The notes beneath the pieces were generated by a model, which was not told where the DNA came from, did no database searches, and worked only from the letters and a program-made list of their open reading frames with translations. A program made the position numbers and the translations under genes. Positions 51,261-60,761 of a DNA stretch of 64,000 nucleotides are shown here, piece after piece (the first letter of the stretch is position 1; each line of letters starts with the position of its first letter). The DNA is from Niastella soli (GTDB taxonomy: Bacteria > Bacteroidota > Bacteroidia > Chitinophagales > Chitinophagaceae), in contig NZ_JAGHKO010000001.1 of NCBI RefSeq assembly GCF_017742245.1, forward strand, positions 2,261,061 to 2,325,060. Reading direction: 5' to 3'.

Positions 51261-52484
51261 ATGGCTTCATTACTGGAATATTTATTAAACAGATACGCTG
51301 ATAAAACGGCAACACCTGAGGAAAAGTCAGCCTTGATGCGGTTGCTGCAGGAAAGCAGTAATGAAAAGACCGTACAACAAGTGTTGGACAAGATGATCGC
51401 TGAACGACCGGTAACGCATGAGATGCCTGAAAAGACAGCCCAGGCCGTATTACAGGCGATCTTTGAAGCGGAGGAAACACCGGTAGTGAATATCGATACT
51501 GCCCCGAAACGCAGGATGCCCTATTGGCGCATAGCTGCTGCCGCAGTGGTGTTGCTGATGGTAACTGCTGGTGGTTTGGTATGGATGAACAATAATTCCC
51601 AAACACAGGTGGCAGAAGCTAAGATCAAAAATGATGTGGCGCCTGGTGGCAATAAAGCGGTGCTCACATTGGCAGATGGTTCTACCATTGTTTTGGACAA
51701 TGAAAAGAATGGAGTAGTAGCACAGGAAGGCAATGCAAAAGTAGTTAAGCTAAAGAACGGCCAGCTGATGTATGCAAAGTCTGATGAACAAGCTGCCGAC
51801 GTAAATGCACCTATTGCTTATAACACGCTGTCAACACCCAAAGGGGGGCAATATAATATTGAGTTGCCAGATGGAAGTAAAGTGTGGTTGAACGCGGCCT
51901 CTTCCATCACCTATCCTACCGCATTCGATGCAACGGAAAGAAAGGTGCAGGTTACCGGTGAAGCCTACTTTGAGGTGGCAAAGTTAGTGACCGTGAAAGA
52001 TGGTAAACGGGTACCATTTGTAGTAGATATAAAGAACAAGGAAAACGGTCGTGATCTGGGACAGGTGCAGGTGTTAGGTACACACTTTAACATCAACGCC
52101 TATGATGATGAAACGGCAGTGAAAACCACGCTGCTCGAAGGAAAAGTAAAGTTTGTAGGTAAAGCCGATTCCATATTGTTAGCGCCAGGACAACAGGCGG
52201 TAGCATCAAAAAAACTGAGCATTAACGAAACACCTGATGTAAGCCAGGTAATGGCATGGAAGAATGGGTTGTTTCATTTTGAAAATGCTGATATAAAAAC
52301 AGTGATGCGGCAGGTGTCGCGCTGGTACGATGTAGAAGTAGTTTATAAAAGAAGCCTTGATAATGATGATCCTTTATTCTTTGAAGTGACGCGCAACACC
52401 AATTTGTCTGATGTGTTACGCGTGTTGAACCTGGCCGGAGGCGCCAGGTACACCATCCAGGATAAAAAGGTCATTGTCCAATAA
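51261..52484 (+). CDS. FecR family anti-sigma factor
   Basis: A 407-residue inner-membrane protein. It has a cytosolic N-terminal anti-sigma region (about 1-80), one membrane helix (about 90-108), a periplasmic FecR domain (about 180-300, with Leu-Pro-Asp-Gly-Ser-Lys-Val-Trp-Leu-Asn-Ala-Ala-Ser and Gly-Glu-Ala-Tyr-Phe-Glu-Val) and a C-terminal DUF4974 domain (about 325-407, with Phe-His-Phe-Glu-Asn-Ala-Asp-Ile). It should relay a signal from a SusC receptor to the sigma factor at 50524. No SusC gene follows. The next gene is a secreted lyase, which suggests loss of the receptor. Confidence 0.94.
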   Translation: MASLLEYLLNRYADKTATPEEKSALMRLLQESSNEKTVQQVLDKMIAERPVTHEMPEKTAQAVLQAIFEAEETPVVNIDTAPKRRMPYWRIAAAAVVLLMVTAGGLVWMNNNSQTQVAEAKIKNDVAPGGNKAVLTLADGSTIVLDNEKNGVVAQEGNAKVVKLKNGQLMYAKSDEQAADVNAPIAYNTLSTPKGGQYNIELPDGSKVWLNAASSITYPTAFDATERKVQVTGEAYFEVAKLVTVKDGKRVPFVVDIKNKENGRDLGQVQVLGTHFNINAYDDETAVKTTLLEGKVKFVGKADSILLAPGQQAVASKKLSINETPDVSQVMAWKNGLFHFENADIKTVMRQVSRWYDVEVVYKRSLDNDDPLFFEVTRNTNLSDVLRVLNLAGGARYTIQDKKVIVQ

Positions 52485-52669
52485 TAGCTCTGATGTGTTT
52501 ATTCCAATTCAACAAAACACTGATCTAAAAAACCAAAACGATGTATATGAAGAACCGGTAACCCTGAAAAATTAAAACCCCTAATCTGGCTGTAACACAT
52601 TATTGAGATAAAATTACAGCGGAGCCCATTCGTAGTCCGATTATCCTAACTAAAACACTGAAATGTCCC

Positions 52670-54931
52670 ATGAAAATCTTTACATTGATAAAGACCAGGA
52701 TTGTCATGCCCCAAATGCTGCTCGCAGTATTGTTTTTGATCATCCAATTCACTCAAACGGCTTCGGCCCAACGCGTGTTCGCGCATCCAGGCATCAGCCA
52801 CAAACGTTCTGACCTTGACCGGATGAAATATATGGTGCAGGCGGGAAAGGAACCCTGGAAAACCTCTTTTAAGAATTTATCACAAAACCAATATGCCAGT
52901 TATAATTATGCAGTACAAGGTAACTCAGGTGTTACCAGACTGGTGGTAAATTCAACCGATGCTGGCTACAACTACGACAAGTTCAAGTACGATGCATTGG
53001 CTGCTTATTACAACGCCATCATGTGGTATGTTACCGGTGACGAAAGAAATGCGAAGAAAGCAGTACAGATCTTTAATGCATGGGTAAACCTCAAACATAT
53101 AAATTCAAATGGAACGAAGGCACTGGATGCCGGCCGGGTGATCTGGAAAATGCTGGAAGGCGCCGAGATCATCAAAAACACCTATACTGGTTGGACCCCA
53201 GGCGACATTGCCAAATTCAAGGCCATGTTGGTGTACCCCGGTTATTCCAATACACTGGAGCCGACAGCTGCTATCTCATCTAAATCTGCTACTTTCTACT
53301 GGTATATGTATAATGGCGATCCGCGTCGTCATGGTAACCACGGGCTTTTTGCCATGCGAGGTATTATGGCTATGGGGATCTTTATGGATAATGAGTTGAT
53401 GTACGATCGGGCGTTCCGCTATCTGACAGGATTGCCTCACCGTGCGGACGATTTACCATATCCATCTGGCCCACGGCCTGAATCAGCCAGCGCTACTGCC
53501 ACCTACGATTATTATACTGAATATGCCCCTGGTGCTACCGTTGGAACAACGCCCGATTATGGTTATAATGAACTTATAAATAATTATATCTGGGAAAACG
53601 GCCAGTGCCAGGAAGCTTCTCGGGACCAGTCGCATACCGTTACAGGCATTTCCATTATCAACACCATGTGCGAAATGGCCTGGAATCAGGGTAATGATAT
53701 GTACAGTTTTCTCGATTACCGGCCATTACTGGGTATTGAGTATAGCATGCGTTACAACGTTTCGCTCAACTATACTTTTCCCGATCAAACATCGCCCTGG
53801 GAGCCTACTGTTGAGAACGGCCAATTTATTCAACGCCGGGACCGCAGCGGTCGCTGGTTCTCTAAAAAAATAAATCCCTACAGAGAAAAGGAATTTAACA
53901 AACTGACAAGAGGAACAAATTTTAAGTTCAGCGAGTATCCTTTCCATGAAATGGTGTTGGCGCACTACCGTGACCGTGTTGGTGTTAATCCCGACAAATA
54001 CAAATGGCTGCAACGCGTTTTCGATATTTCCACAAGAGAATCTGGTTTAGAAGGACAGGGTTTTCAGGTTGACTTCCCTGGTTGGGGCGGATTGAGTTTC
54101 CGTAGACCTTCCAAATGCCCTGGTGATCCGGTTGAATTTGTAAATGGCCAACCCGTTTATAAAATAAATATAGCGCCCGGTAAAATTGAAGCCGAAAACT
54201 TCGACCACTTCACTACCAATGGCCAGGGAAAAGTATACAATGATAAATCAGCCGCCAATACCGGTGGTCAATATAGAACCGCAGAGGCTGTAGATATTAA
54301 CAGCTGTTCAGAGGGGGGCTATGCTTTAACCGGTCTGGAAAATGGTGAGTGGGTTAATTACACCCTCGCAGTTCCCCGGGCAGGTACGTACAAATTGAAA
54401 ATGCGTTATTCTGCAGTGGCTGCCAATGGAGCTCTAAAAGTGGAATTCGATGGGGCCGACAGAACTGGTACGTTTGGTGTGCCTTTTGGTAGCGTGTTCT
54501 CAAATGGCGCCGATGACTGGCGCGAGATCACAGTGGGTTCTGTCTTCACCCTGCAGGCTGGTGTACAAAGCATGCGCGTATTTATCGGCGGCGCCAGTAA
54601 TGCATTCAACATAAACAATTTCACACTGATTTATATAGGAAGCCTGCAGGACCAAGCGATCAACTTCAACAATATCCCTGTTAAGAAATTAGGCGATAGG
54701 GAGTTCGATCCGGGTGCAACAGCCACTTCTGGGTTACCAATTGCCTATACCAGCTCAAACCCAGGCGTTGCTACAATTATAGATAACAAAATACGGATAG
54801 TTGGTTCAGGTATGGTAACCATCACTGCTGCGCAATCGGGTAATGATAATTATGCGGCGGCAGCCAACGTAGTACAAACATTAACTATTACGGCCAGTGA
54901 CAATCACCTTGTAGTAAAAACACCAGATTAG
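52670..54931 (+). CDS. secreted alginate-lyase-fold protein with CBM6, C-terminally truncated copy
   Basis: A 753-residue protein. A signal peptide runs to about 34 (ending Thr-Ala-Ser-Ala-Gln), and an alpha/alpha-toroid lyase domain follows (about 40-490, alginate_lyase PF05426-like, with Gly-Gln-Cys-Gln-Glu-Ala-Ser-Arg-Asp-Gln-Ser-His-Thr as the likely catalytic block). A CBM6 is at about 498-655, and one MBG/Ig-like bacterial domain at about 657-737. The paralogue at 55337 is nearly identical to this point but runs on for 1000 residues. Here the frame ends at a TAG inside what was the T9SS sorting domain, and more sorting-domain sequence (54932-55002) lies out of frame beyond it. The product may be released to the periplasm rather than secreted by T9SS. 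A specificity within polyuronates is not fixed by sequence. Confidence 0.8.
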   Translation: MKIFTLIKTRIVMPQMLLAVLFLIIQFTQTASAQRVFAHPGISHKRSDLDRMKYMVQAGKEPWKTSFKNLSQNQYASYNYAVQGNSGVTRLVVNSTDAGYNYDKFKYDALAAYYNAIMWYVTGDERNAKKAVQIFNAWVNLKHINSNGTKALDAGRVIWKMLEGAEIIKNTYTGWTPGDIAKFKAMLVYPGYSNTLEPTAAISSKSATFYWYMYNGDPRRHGNHGLFAMRGIMAMGIFMDNELMYDRAFRYLTGLPHRADDLPYPSGPRPESASATATYDYYTEYAPGATVGTTPDYGYNELINNYIWENGQCQEASRDQSHTVTGISIINTMCEMAWNQGNDMYSFLDYRPLLGIEYSMRYNVSLNYTFPDQTSPWEPTVENGQFIQRRDRSGRWFSKKINPYREKEFNKLTRGTNFKFSEYPFHEMVLAHYRDRVGVNPDKYKWLQRVFDISTRESGLEGQGFQVDFPGWGGLSFRRPSKCPGDPVEFVNGQPVYKINIAPGKIEAENFDHFTTNGQGKVYNDKSAANTGGQYRTAEAVDINSCSEGGYALTGLENGEWVNYTLAVPRAGTYKLKMRYSAVAANGALKVEFDGADRTGTFGVPFGSVFSNGADDWREITVGSVFTLQAGVQSMRVFIGGASNAFNINNFTLIYIGSLQDQAINFNNIPVKKLGDREFDPGATATSGLPIAYTSSNPGVATIIDNKIRIVGSGMVTITAAQSGNDNYAAAANVVQTLTITASDNHLVVKTPD

Positions 54932-55002
54932 CTGATCGACAAGTAGGGATGTTAGTACTGAAAACAAATAACATTGCTGTAACCAGGCTGATCATACTAT
55001 AA
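54932..55002 (+). pseudogene. out-of-frame remnant of the T9SS sorting domain of the first lyase
   Basis: After the TAG at 54929, a shifted frame reads Gly-Met-Leu-Val-Leu-Lys-Thr-Asn-Asn-Ile-Ala-Val-Thr-Arg-Leu-Ile-Ile-Leu then TAA (55000-55002). This aligns with the true C-terminus of the paralogue at 60500-60550 (Gly-Ile-Tyr-Val-Leu-Arg-Val-Asn-Asn-Ile-Ala-Val-Thr-Lys-Leu). About 110 bp between the two pieces are missing compared with the paralogue. Confidence 0.85.
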
Positions 55003-55015
55003 TAAGTAAGAAAAG

Positions 55016-55059
55016 AAAGTAAAAGGCCCTACCGATTTATCGGGAGGGCCTTTTACTTT
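55016..55059 (+). terminator. intrinsic terminator after the first lyase
   Basis: A long stem, AAAGTAAAAGGCCCT / AGGGCCTTTTACTTT, plus inner CCG/CGG pairs around an ATTTAT loop. The second lyase has a homologous terminator at 60566-60604, further evidence of block duplication. Confidence 0.85.
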
Positions 55060-55060
55060 T

Positions 55061-55247
55061 TAAAAAAAAATTTCACCCGCACTCACCCAAACATGTTTGT
55101 GCAGCACTCTCTCTTTGTTTAAGACCCAAGTGTAGGACCGGTCTAAACACCCAACTGTAGTTTATGGCTTCAGGCAACACCTGAGGAAAAAAACGGCAGT
55201 TAAAACAACGCTGCTCGAAGGAAAAGTGAAGTTTGTAGATAAAGCCT
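55061..55247 (+). pseudogene. collapsed second copy of the FecR gene with its leader
   Basis: 55061-55163 repeats the FecR leader (51158-51260). From the ATG at 55164 only three short pieces of FecR survive: codons 1-3 (Met-Ala-Ser), about 16 bp matching codons 17-21 (GCAACACCTGAGGAAAA), and about 54 bp matching codons near 290 (ACGGCAGTTAAAACAACG, then CTGCTCGAAGGAAAAGTGAA). The pieces are in the right order, so at least two internal deletions removed over 1 kb. Beyond 55247 there is a shortened version of the region between FecR and the lyase (copy 1: 52485-52669). Confidence 0.9.
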
Positions 55248-55336
55248 ATTACATTAATAATCCCGATGTGTTTACCCTTATGAACTAAAACGTGATCTGA
55301 AAAAAACTTACCCTAATTAAAACATTGGAATGTCCC

Positions 55337-58300
55337 ATGAGAATCTTTACATTGATAAAGACCAGGATTATCATGCTTAAAATGCTGCTCGCAGTATTGT
55401 TTTTGATCATCCAGTTCTCCCAAACAGCCTCAGCCCAACGCGTATTTGCGCATCCAGGTATCAGCCACAAACGTTCTGACCTTGAGCGGATGAAATATAT
55501 GGTGCAGGCGGGAAAGGAACCCTGGAAAACTTCTTTCAGGAATTTATCACAAAACCAGTACGCCAGTTATAATTACGCCGTACAGGGTTCTGCAAGTGTT
55601 ACCAGCCTGGTAGTAAACTCAACCGATGCTGGCTACAATTACGAAAAGTTCAAGTACGATGCATTGGCGGCCTATTACAACGCCATCATGTGGTATGTTA
55701 CCGGTGATGAAAGAAATGCGCAGAAGGCAGTACAGATCTTTAATGCATGGGTAAACCTCAAGCATATCAATTCGGGTGGAACGCAGGCGCTTGATGCAGG
55801 CCGGGTGATCTGGAAAATGCTGGAAGGCGCCGAGATCATTAGAAGCACCTATACTGGCTGGACATCAGGCGACATTGCAGCATTCAAGGACATGCTGGTG
55901 TACCCTGGTTATTCAAATACACAGGAACCCACATCGAATATTTCGTCTGAAGATGCTACCTTCTACTGGTATATGTATAATGGCGATGCAGGTCGTCATG
56001 GTAACCAGGGTCTTTTTGCCATGCGTGGTATTATGGCTATGGGTATCTTCATGGATAATGAGTTGATGTATGACCGCGCATTCCGCTATCTGACAGGATT
56101 GCCTCACCGTGCAGATGACTTACCTTATCCATCAGGTCCACGTTCAGCGTCAGCCAGCCCTACAGCCACCTACGATTATTATGATGAATATACGGTTGGT
56201 ACTACTGTTGGAACGACCCCCGATTATGGGTATAATGAACTTATAAGTAATTACATCTGGGAAAACGGCCAGTGCCAGGAAGCTTCGAGAGACCAGTCAC
56301 ATACAGTTACCGGTGTGGCTATCATAAACACCATGTGTGAAATGGCCTGGAACCAGGGTAATGATATGTATAGCTTCCTTAACTATCGTCCTTTATTGGG
56401 TATTGAATTTGGAATGCATTACAATGCGTCGCTCAACTATTCCTTCCCCGATCAAACTTCTCCCTGGGAGCCTACGGTTGAGAATGGTCAATTCATTCAA
56501 CGTCGGGACCGCAGTGGTCGCTGGTTCTCTAAAAAAATAAATCCTTATTCTGAAAAGGAATTTACCAAACTGACAAGAGGAACAAACTTCAAATTCAGCG
56601 AATACCCTTTCCATGAGATGGCTTTGGCACACTACCGTGATCGTGTAGGTGTAAATCCTGACAACTACAAATGGTTACAACGGGTATTCGACATCTCCAC
56701 AAGAGAGTCGGGTGTAGAAGGACAGGGGTTCCAGGTTGACTTCCCGGGTTGGGGCGGATTGACTTTCCGCAGGCCCGCTAACTGTCCTGGTGATCCGGTT
56801 GAATTTGTAAATGGTCAACCCGTTTACAAAATGAATATAGCGCCTGGTAAAATTGAAGCCGAGAATTTTGATCACTTCACACTCGATGGCCAGGGCAAAG
56901 TATACAATGATAAAACTTCCGCCAATACCGGTGGTCAATACAGAACTGGTGAAGCCGTAGATATTACTACCTGTTCAGAAGGAGGCTACGCTTTAACCGG
57001 TTTGGAAAGTGGCGAGTGGGTCAATTATACCATCGCAGTTCCCCAGGCAGGTACGTACAAATTGAAAATGCGTTATTCAGCTGTTGCAGCCAATGGCGCC
57101 CTGAAAGTGGAGTTTGATAATATTGACAGAACCGGTACGTTTGGTGTGCCTTTTGGCAATGTTTTCTCAAATGGTGCCGATGACTGGCAGGAGATCACGG
57201 TGGGTGCTGCCTTCACCCTTCAAGCTGGTGTGCAAAGCATGCGCGTATTTGTCGGCGGAGCCAGCAATGCGTTCAACATAAATAATTTTACCCTGGTTTA
57301 TGTGGGAAGCCTGCAGGCCCAAACCATCAACTTCAATAATATCCCGGTGAAGAAATTAGGCGATCTTGATTTCGATCCGGGTGCTACTGCTACTTCAGGG
57401 TTACCTGTTGCTTACACCAGCTCAAACCCCAGCGTTGCTACAATTGTTGATAACAAAATACATATCGTTGGTTCTGGTGTGGTAACCATCACCGCTACAC
57501 AGTCCGGTGATGATAACTATGCAGCCGCAGCCAATGTAGCACAAACGTTAACCATTACAGGCATTGCAGCCGGTGATTATTTGTCAACAGGCAATATGGC
57601 CTGGAACGGCGGTACCTGGAACATCTCCGATGGAAATGGCGGAATCAGCGCAACAACCACTACGGCGCCCACCACCAATACCAATGTGCATATAATGCCC
57701 GGACATACCGTAACTCTGGCCACCACGGCCGGGGTTGCCAAAAATCTTACAGTATATACTGGGGCTACCTTGTTGCAACAGGTGGCGCTCACTGTGTCTG
57801 GCTTAACTGTTATCAGCGGTACAGAAACTATGTCAAATACCCTTACAGTAAACGATTTCAGTATTACAGAGTCAGGGGTAGTAGCCTCATTGACCGCACC
57901 TGCAGGTAGTGTGCAAAGTCTGATCACCAATAAGGCTACGACCATTGCTATAAATGGTCGTTTGGGTGCCCCCGCCGGTTCAACAGTAACAGCTGTCGGG
58001 TCGGGTATCAGGGTCTTCGTAAGTGGCACAGGAAACACCACCTTTACCGGAAGTGGAGTGGCGAACATCGCCCGCTTTTCTCCCAATTCTGCTCAAAGCT
58101 CTGCGCAGAACATAGTCATTGACATGGATATGGAACTGCGTAACTATGCAGGTTCTACAGTTGCCAGTCTTACTTTGCAGAATGGAAATAATGGAGCAGG
58201 CGCTAAAACACTTACCATAAATGAAGGGAAAACGGTTACGCTGAACGGAAACAATGGTCTGGGTGCATTCCATGGTCAATATGGTACCGGCTATGGTTTT

Positions 58301-60550
58301 AGTGCCTATAATAATACGGGTGGAAGTATGACCTATAATATTAATGGTACGCTCGATTGTTCCAATGCCCAGTTTAATCTGCTAACAAATCAGCAGTCGG
58401 GGAATAACGAACTTACGGTGAATGTAAACGGAAAACTGAAACTTGGACCCACGGTGCGATTATTTCGTTTTATGTCTACCCAGAAGATCAGCATCAACAT
58501 CGGCGATACCGGTGTAGTTGATGGTTCTGCTTCTGCTTTGAATTTGAATACCGCTACCAGCGGACAAAGTATTAACACGAGTAACTTCACCGGAACAGCT
58601 GCTGTAGCAACTGGTTTGGGTGGTGTTACGTTCAGTGGGACCAATCCTGTTGTGGGAACATACGGTTTTATGGGTAATGGTGGTGCTGGATATGTAACCC
58701 CACCTTCGGTGATCTTCACTGGTGGTACCCTATCAAATGCCCAGTCGCCTACTTACGCCATTGCCAACCTTACAGATGGAGTAGTAACCGGCATCACTGT
58801 AATTTCAACTGGTAATTATACGATAAAACCAACCGGTTTACAATTTGTGGGCGGGGGCGAGCCAACACAATGGTTTGCCATGAAGGGTGATAATCAGTCG
58901 GGAACCCTGACCCGCCTTACAAATGCCGGTGTGGTTACACCTTTATGGATAGGAGCCGGCGACAGCTACAACCCCGTAACGGTAAACCCTGCCGTTGGTA
59001 CGGTTATCACAGCGAATGTAAAACAAGGAGATCTGGTAGTAGGACTGCCTTATGAAAGCAGTGCTATCAACAGGAGCTGGAACATCCAACCAGCTACTCC
59101 TTCTGCTACAGACCTTACTTTTGGATACAATACTGCCGATGCCAATGCGCTATGTGATGGAGCCGCTGTCATGCGCTTGGTAACAGGCAACGCAGCTCAG
59201 TTGAACGTTCAGGCCGCACCCGTTACACCTGTAACAGCCACCGCAACCAACTATCAGGTGAGCTTCACAGGAGTTAACAGCTTCCCTGTATTTAATTTAT
59301 TGAATACCGGAATTCAAACCATTTCATTCGGTCCGTTGCAACCTGTAATGGTAAGTGATGCCGATTTTGATGCAGGTGCTACAAGTACCTCGCCTTTACC
59401 TATACAATATACTTCCTCTGATAACTCAGTGGCAACTATTGTAGATGGTAAAGTTCATATCGTATCAGCAGGTAAAGTAACCATCACTGCCTCGCAACTT
59501 GGTGATGTGTACTACCTGGGGGCCGACAGTGTTTACAACTTACTGACTGTTAACAAAGCGTTCTTTGTTGATGGCGATAAAGATGGTGTTGGTGCAGGCG
59601 CAGCCGTATTATTTGCACAGAATGATGCTCCGGATGGGTACTCAGCCGAAAGCACAGACTGTAATGACAATGACGCTGCCGTTCAAAAACCGCTGTTGTA
59701 TTATGTAGATGCCGATCATGATGGCTTTGGTTCTAAAACCGTTGGTTATTTCTGTTCATCAACGCCTCCTGCTGGTTATGTAACCAACAGCCTGGATTGT
59801 GATGATACAAGACTATTGTATGCCGATAACGATGGGGACGGATTAGGCGCCGGTGCTCCTGTTGCCTGTGGTGTAGCAAACAGCACTGATTGCGACGACA
59901 CCAACCCTGTTTCTTTAACTGTAACTATTCCTGATGTGTATGTAGCAGACGCTGATGCTACTCAGAAAAATACCATCTATGTTGGCTATGGCTCTTCCGC
60001 CCTGCTTTTAGCGGCTAAACCTGCGGGCGGTACTGCTCCTTATAGCTATAAATGGAGCAATAGTAAAACTACTCCGTCAATAACTGTTACAACTGCCGGT
60101 ACATTCAGTGTAACTATTATGGATGCCAAAGGTTGCCAGACTTCCGCTTCCATTCGTATTGAATCGATAAATGTAGCGTGTGGCGCCTTTGATGAAAAAG
60201 TGATGATCTGTCACAATGGAAAAAGCGATTGCGTTGCCGAGTCAGCTGTAGCAACACACCTGAAACACGGCGACAAACTGGGTTATTGCGGTGATGCGGA
60301 TGCGATCAATGATGTAACCGCCTATCCCAACCCGGTAATTGGTAACCACTTCATAGTAAAAACACCAGATTACCTGATCAATAAACAAATTACGATCACC
60401 CTGGCAGACTTACTTGGTAAAGTAGTTTATCAAAAAACGGTAATGAATACAAATGGTACTATCGATGTTCAGCTCGACAGAAATGTTAAGTTGGGAATTT
60501 ATGTACTGAGAGTAAATAACATTGCTGTAACCAAGTTGCTCATACTATAA
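55337..60550 (+). CDS. giant multidomain alginate-lyase-fold protein with T9SS sorting domain
   Basis: A 1737-residue protein predicted to be exported by Sec and then T9SS. The signal peptide runs to about 34. The alginate-lyase-like toroid is at about 40-490 (with Gly-Gln-Cys-Gln-Glu-Ala-Ser-Arg-Asp-Gln-Ser-His), CBM6 at about 497-656, and an MBG/Ig-like domain at 660-740. A Thr/Gly/Asn-rich beta-solenoid-like region spans about 741-1320, and a second MBG-like domain about 1325-1408. Three MopE-type metal-binding repeats follow at about 1410-1528 (Asp-Gly-Asp-Lys-Asp-Gly, Asp-Ala-Asp-His-Asp-Gly, Asp-Asn-Asp-Gly-Asp-Gly, each with Asp-Cys-Asn/Asp-Asp). A SprB-like domain is at about 1530-1612, a Cys-His-Asn-Gly motif block at 1615-1652, and the T9SS type A sorting domain at about 1658-1737. 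The ATG at 55337 is chosen over an upstream TTG because the parallel copy starts there. It is the paralogue of the gene at 52670. Confidence 0.85.
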   Translation: MRIFTLIKTRIIMLKMLLAVLFLIIQFSQTASAQRVFAHPGISHKRSDLERMKYMVQAGKEPWKTSFRNLSQNQYASYNYAVQGSASVTSLVVNSTDAGYNYEKFKYDALAAYYNAIMWYVTGDERNAQKAVQIFNAWVNLKHINSGGTQALDAGRVIWKMLEGAEIIRSTYTGWTSGDIAAFKDMLVYPGYSNTQEPTSNISSEDATFYWYMYNGDAGRHGNQGLFAMRGIMAMGIFMDNELMYDRAFRYLTGLPHRADDLPYPSGPRSASASPTATYDYYDEYTVGTTVGTTPDYGYNELISNYIWENGQCQEASRDQSHTVTGVAIINTMCEMAWNQGNDMYSFLNYRPLLGIEFGMHYNASLNYSFPDQTSPWEPTVENGQFIQRRDRSGRWFSKKINPYSEKEFTKLTRGTNFKFSEYPFHEMALAHYRDRVGVNPDNYKWLQRVFDISTRESGVEGQGFQVDFPGWGGLTFRRPANCPGDPVEFVNGQPVYKMNIAPGKIEAENFDHFTLDGQGKVYNDKTSANTGGQYRTGEAVDITTCSEGGYALTGLESGEWVNYTIAVPQAGTYKLKMRYSAVAANGALKVEFDNIDRTGTFGVPFGNVFSNGADDWQEITVGAAFTLQAGVQSMRVFVGGASNAFNINNFTLVYVGSLQAQTINFNNIPVKKLGDLDFDPGATATSGLPVAYTSSNPSVATIVDNKIHIVGSGVVTITATQSGDDNYAAAANVAQTLTITGIAAGDYLSTGNMAWNGGTWNISDGNGGISATTTTAPTTNTNVHIMPGHTVTLATTAGVAKNLTVYTGATLLQQVALTVSGLTVISGTETMSNTLTVNDFSITESGVVASLTAPAGSVQSLITNKATTIAINGRLGAPAGSTVTAVGSGIRVFVSGTGNTTFTGSGVANIARFSPNSAQSSAQNIVIDMDMELRNYAGSTVASLTLQNGNNGAGAKTLTINEGKTVTLNGNNGLGAFHGQYGTGYGFSAYNNTGGSMTYNINGTLDCSNAQFNLLTNQQSGNNELTVNVNGKLKLGPTVRLFRFMSTQKISINIGDTGVVDGSASALNLNTATSGQSINTSNFTGTAAVATGLGGVTFSGTNPVVGTYGFMGNGGAGYVTPPSVIFTGGTLSNAQSPTYAIANLTDGVVTGITVISTGNYTIKPTGLQFVGGGEPTQWFAMKGDNQSGTLTRLTNAGVVTPLWIGAGDSYNPVTVNPAVGTVITANVKQGDLVVGLPYESSAINRSWNIQPATPSATDLTFGYNTADANALCDGAAVMRLVTGNAAQLNVQAAPVTPVTATATNYQVSFTGVNSFPVFNLLNTGIQTISFGPLQPVMVSDADFDAGATSTSPLPIQYTSSDNSVATIVDGKVHIVSAGKVTITASQLGDVYYLGADSVYNLLTVNKAFFVDGDKDGVGAGAAVLFAQNDAPDGYSAESTDCNDNDAAVQKPLLYYVDADHDGFGSKTVGYFCSSTPPAGYVTNSLDCDDTRLLYADNDGDGLGAGAPVACGVANSTDCDDTNPVSLTVTIPDVYVADADATQKNTIYVGYGSSALLLAAKPAGGTAPYSYKWSNSKTTPSITVTTAGTFSVTIMDAKGCQTSASIRIESINVACGAFDEKVMICHNGKSDCVAESAVATHLKHGDKLGYCGDADAINDVTAYPNPVIGNHFIVKTPDYLINKQITITLADLLGKVVYQKTVMNTNGTIDVQLDRNVKLGIYVLRVNNIAVTKLLIL

Positions 60551-60565
60551 TAATAAGTAAGGCAA

Positions 60566-60604
60566 AAAAAAGAGGCCCTCTCGGTTTATCGGGAGGGCCT
60601 TTTA
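60566..60604 (+). terminator. intrinsic terminator after the giant lyase
   Basis: AAAAGAGGCCCTC / GGGAGGGCCTTTT around a short loop with CGG/TCG pairs, followed by T-rich sequence. It is homologous to the hairpin at 55016-55059. Confidence 0.85.
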
Positions 60605-60761
60605 TTTTTATAAAGAATTAATCGTTCGCTGGTAATAAAGCGATGCTTCTATACGTTGCCGATATTTGAAATAAAAATATAATACCTCACAAAGTGCCTC
60701 TCCATATACCACTAATTAGTTTTTGTATTACTTTTACCGCTAAGTAAGTATTAATCCTTAT

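Noticed and set aside
57577-58086. A 169-codon open frame on the minus strand inside the giant lyase gene
   Set aside because: It mirrors the Thr/Gly/Val-rich plus-strand coding sequence, has no start context and no motif. It is a shadow of the repetitive coding region.
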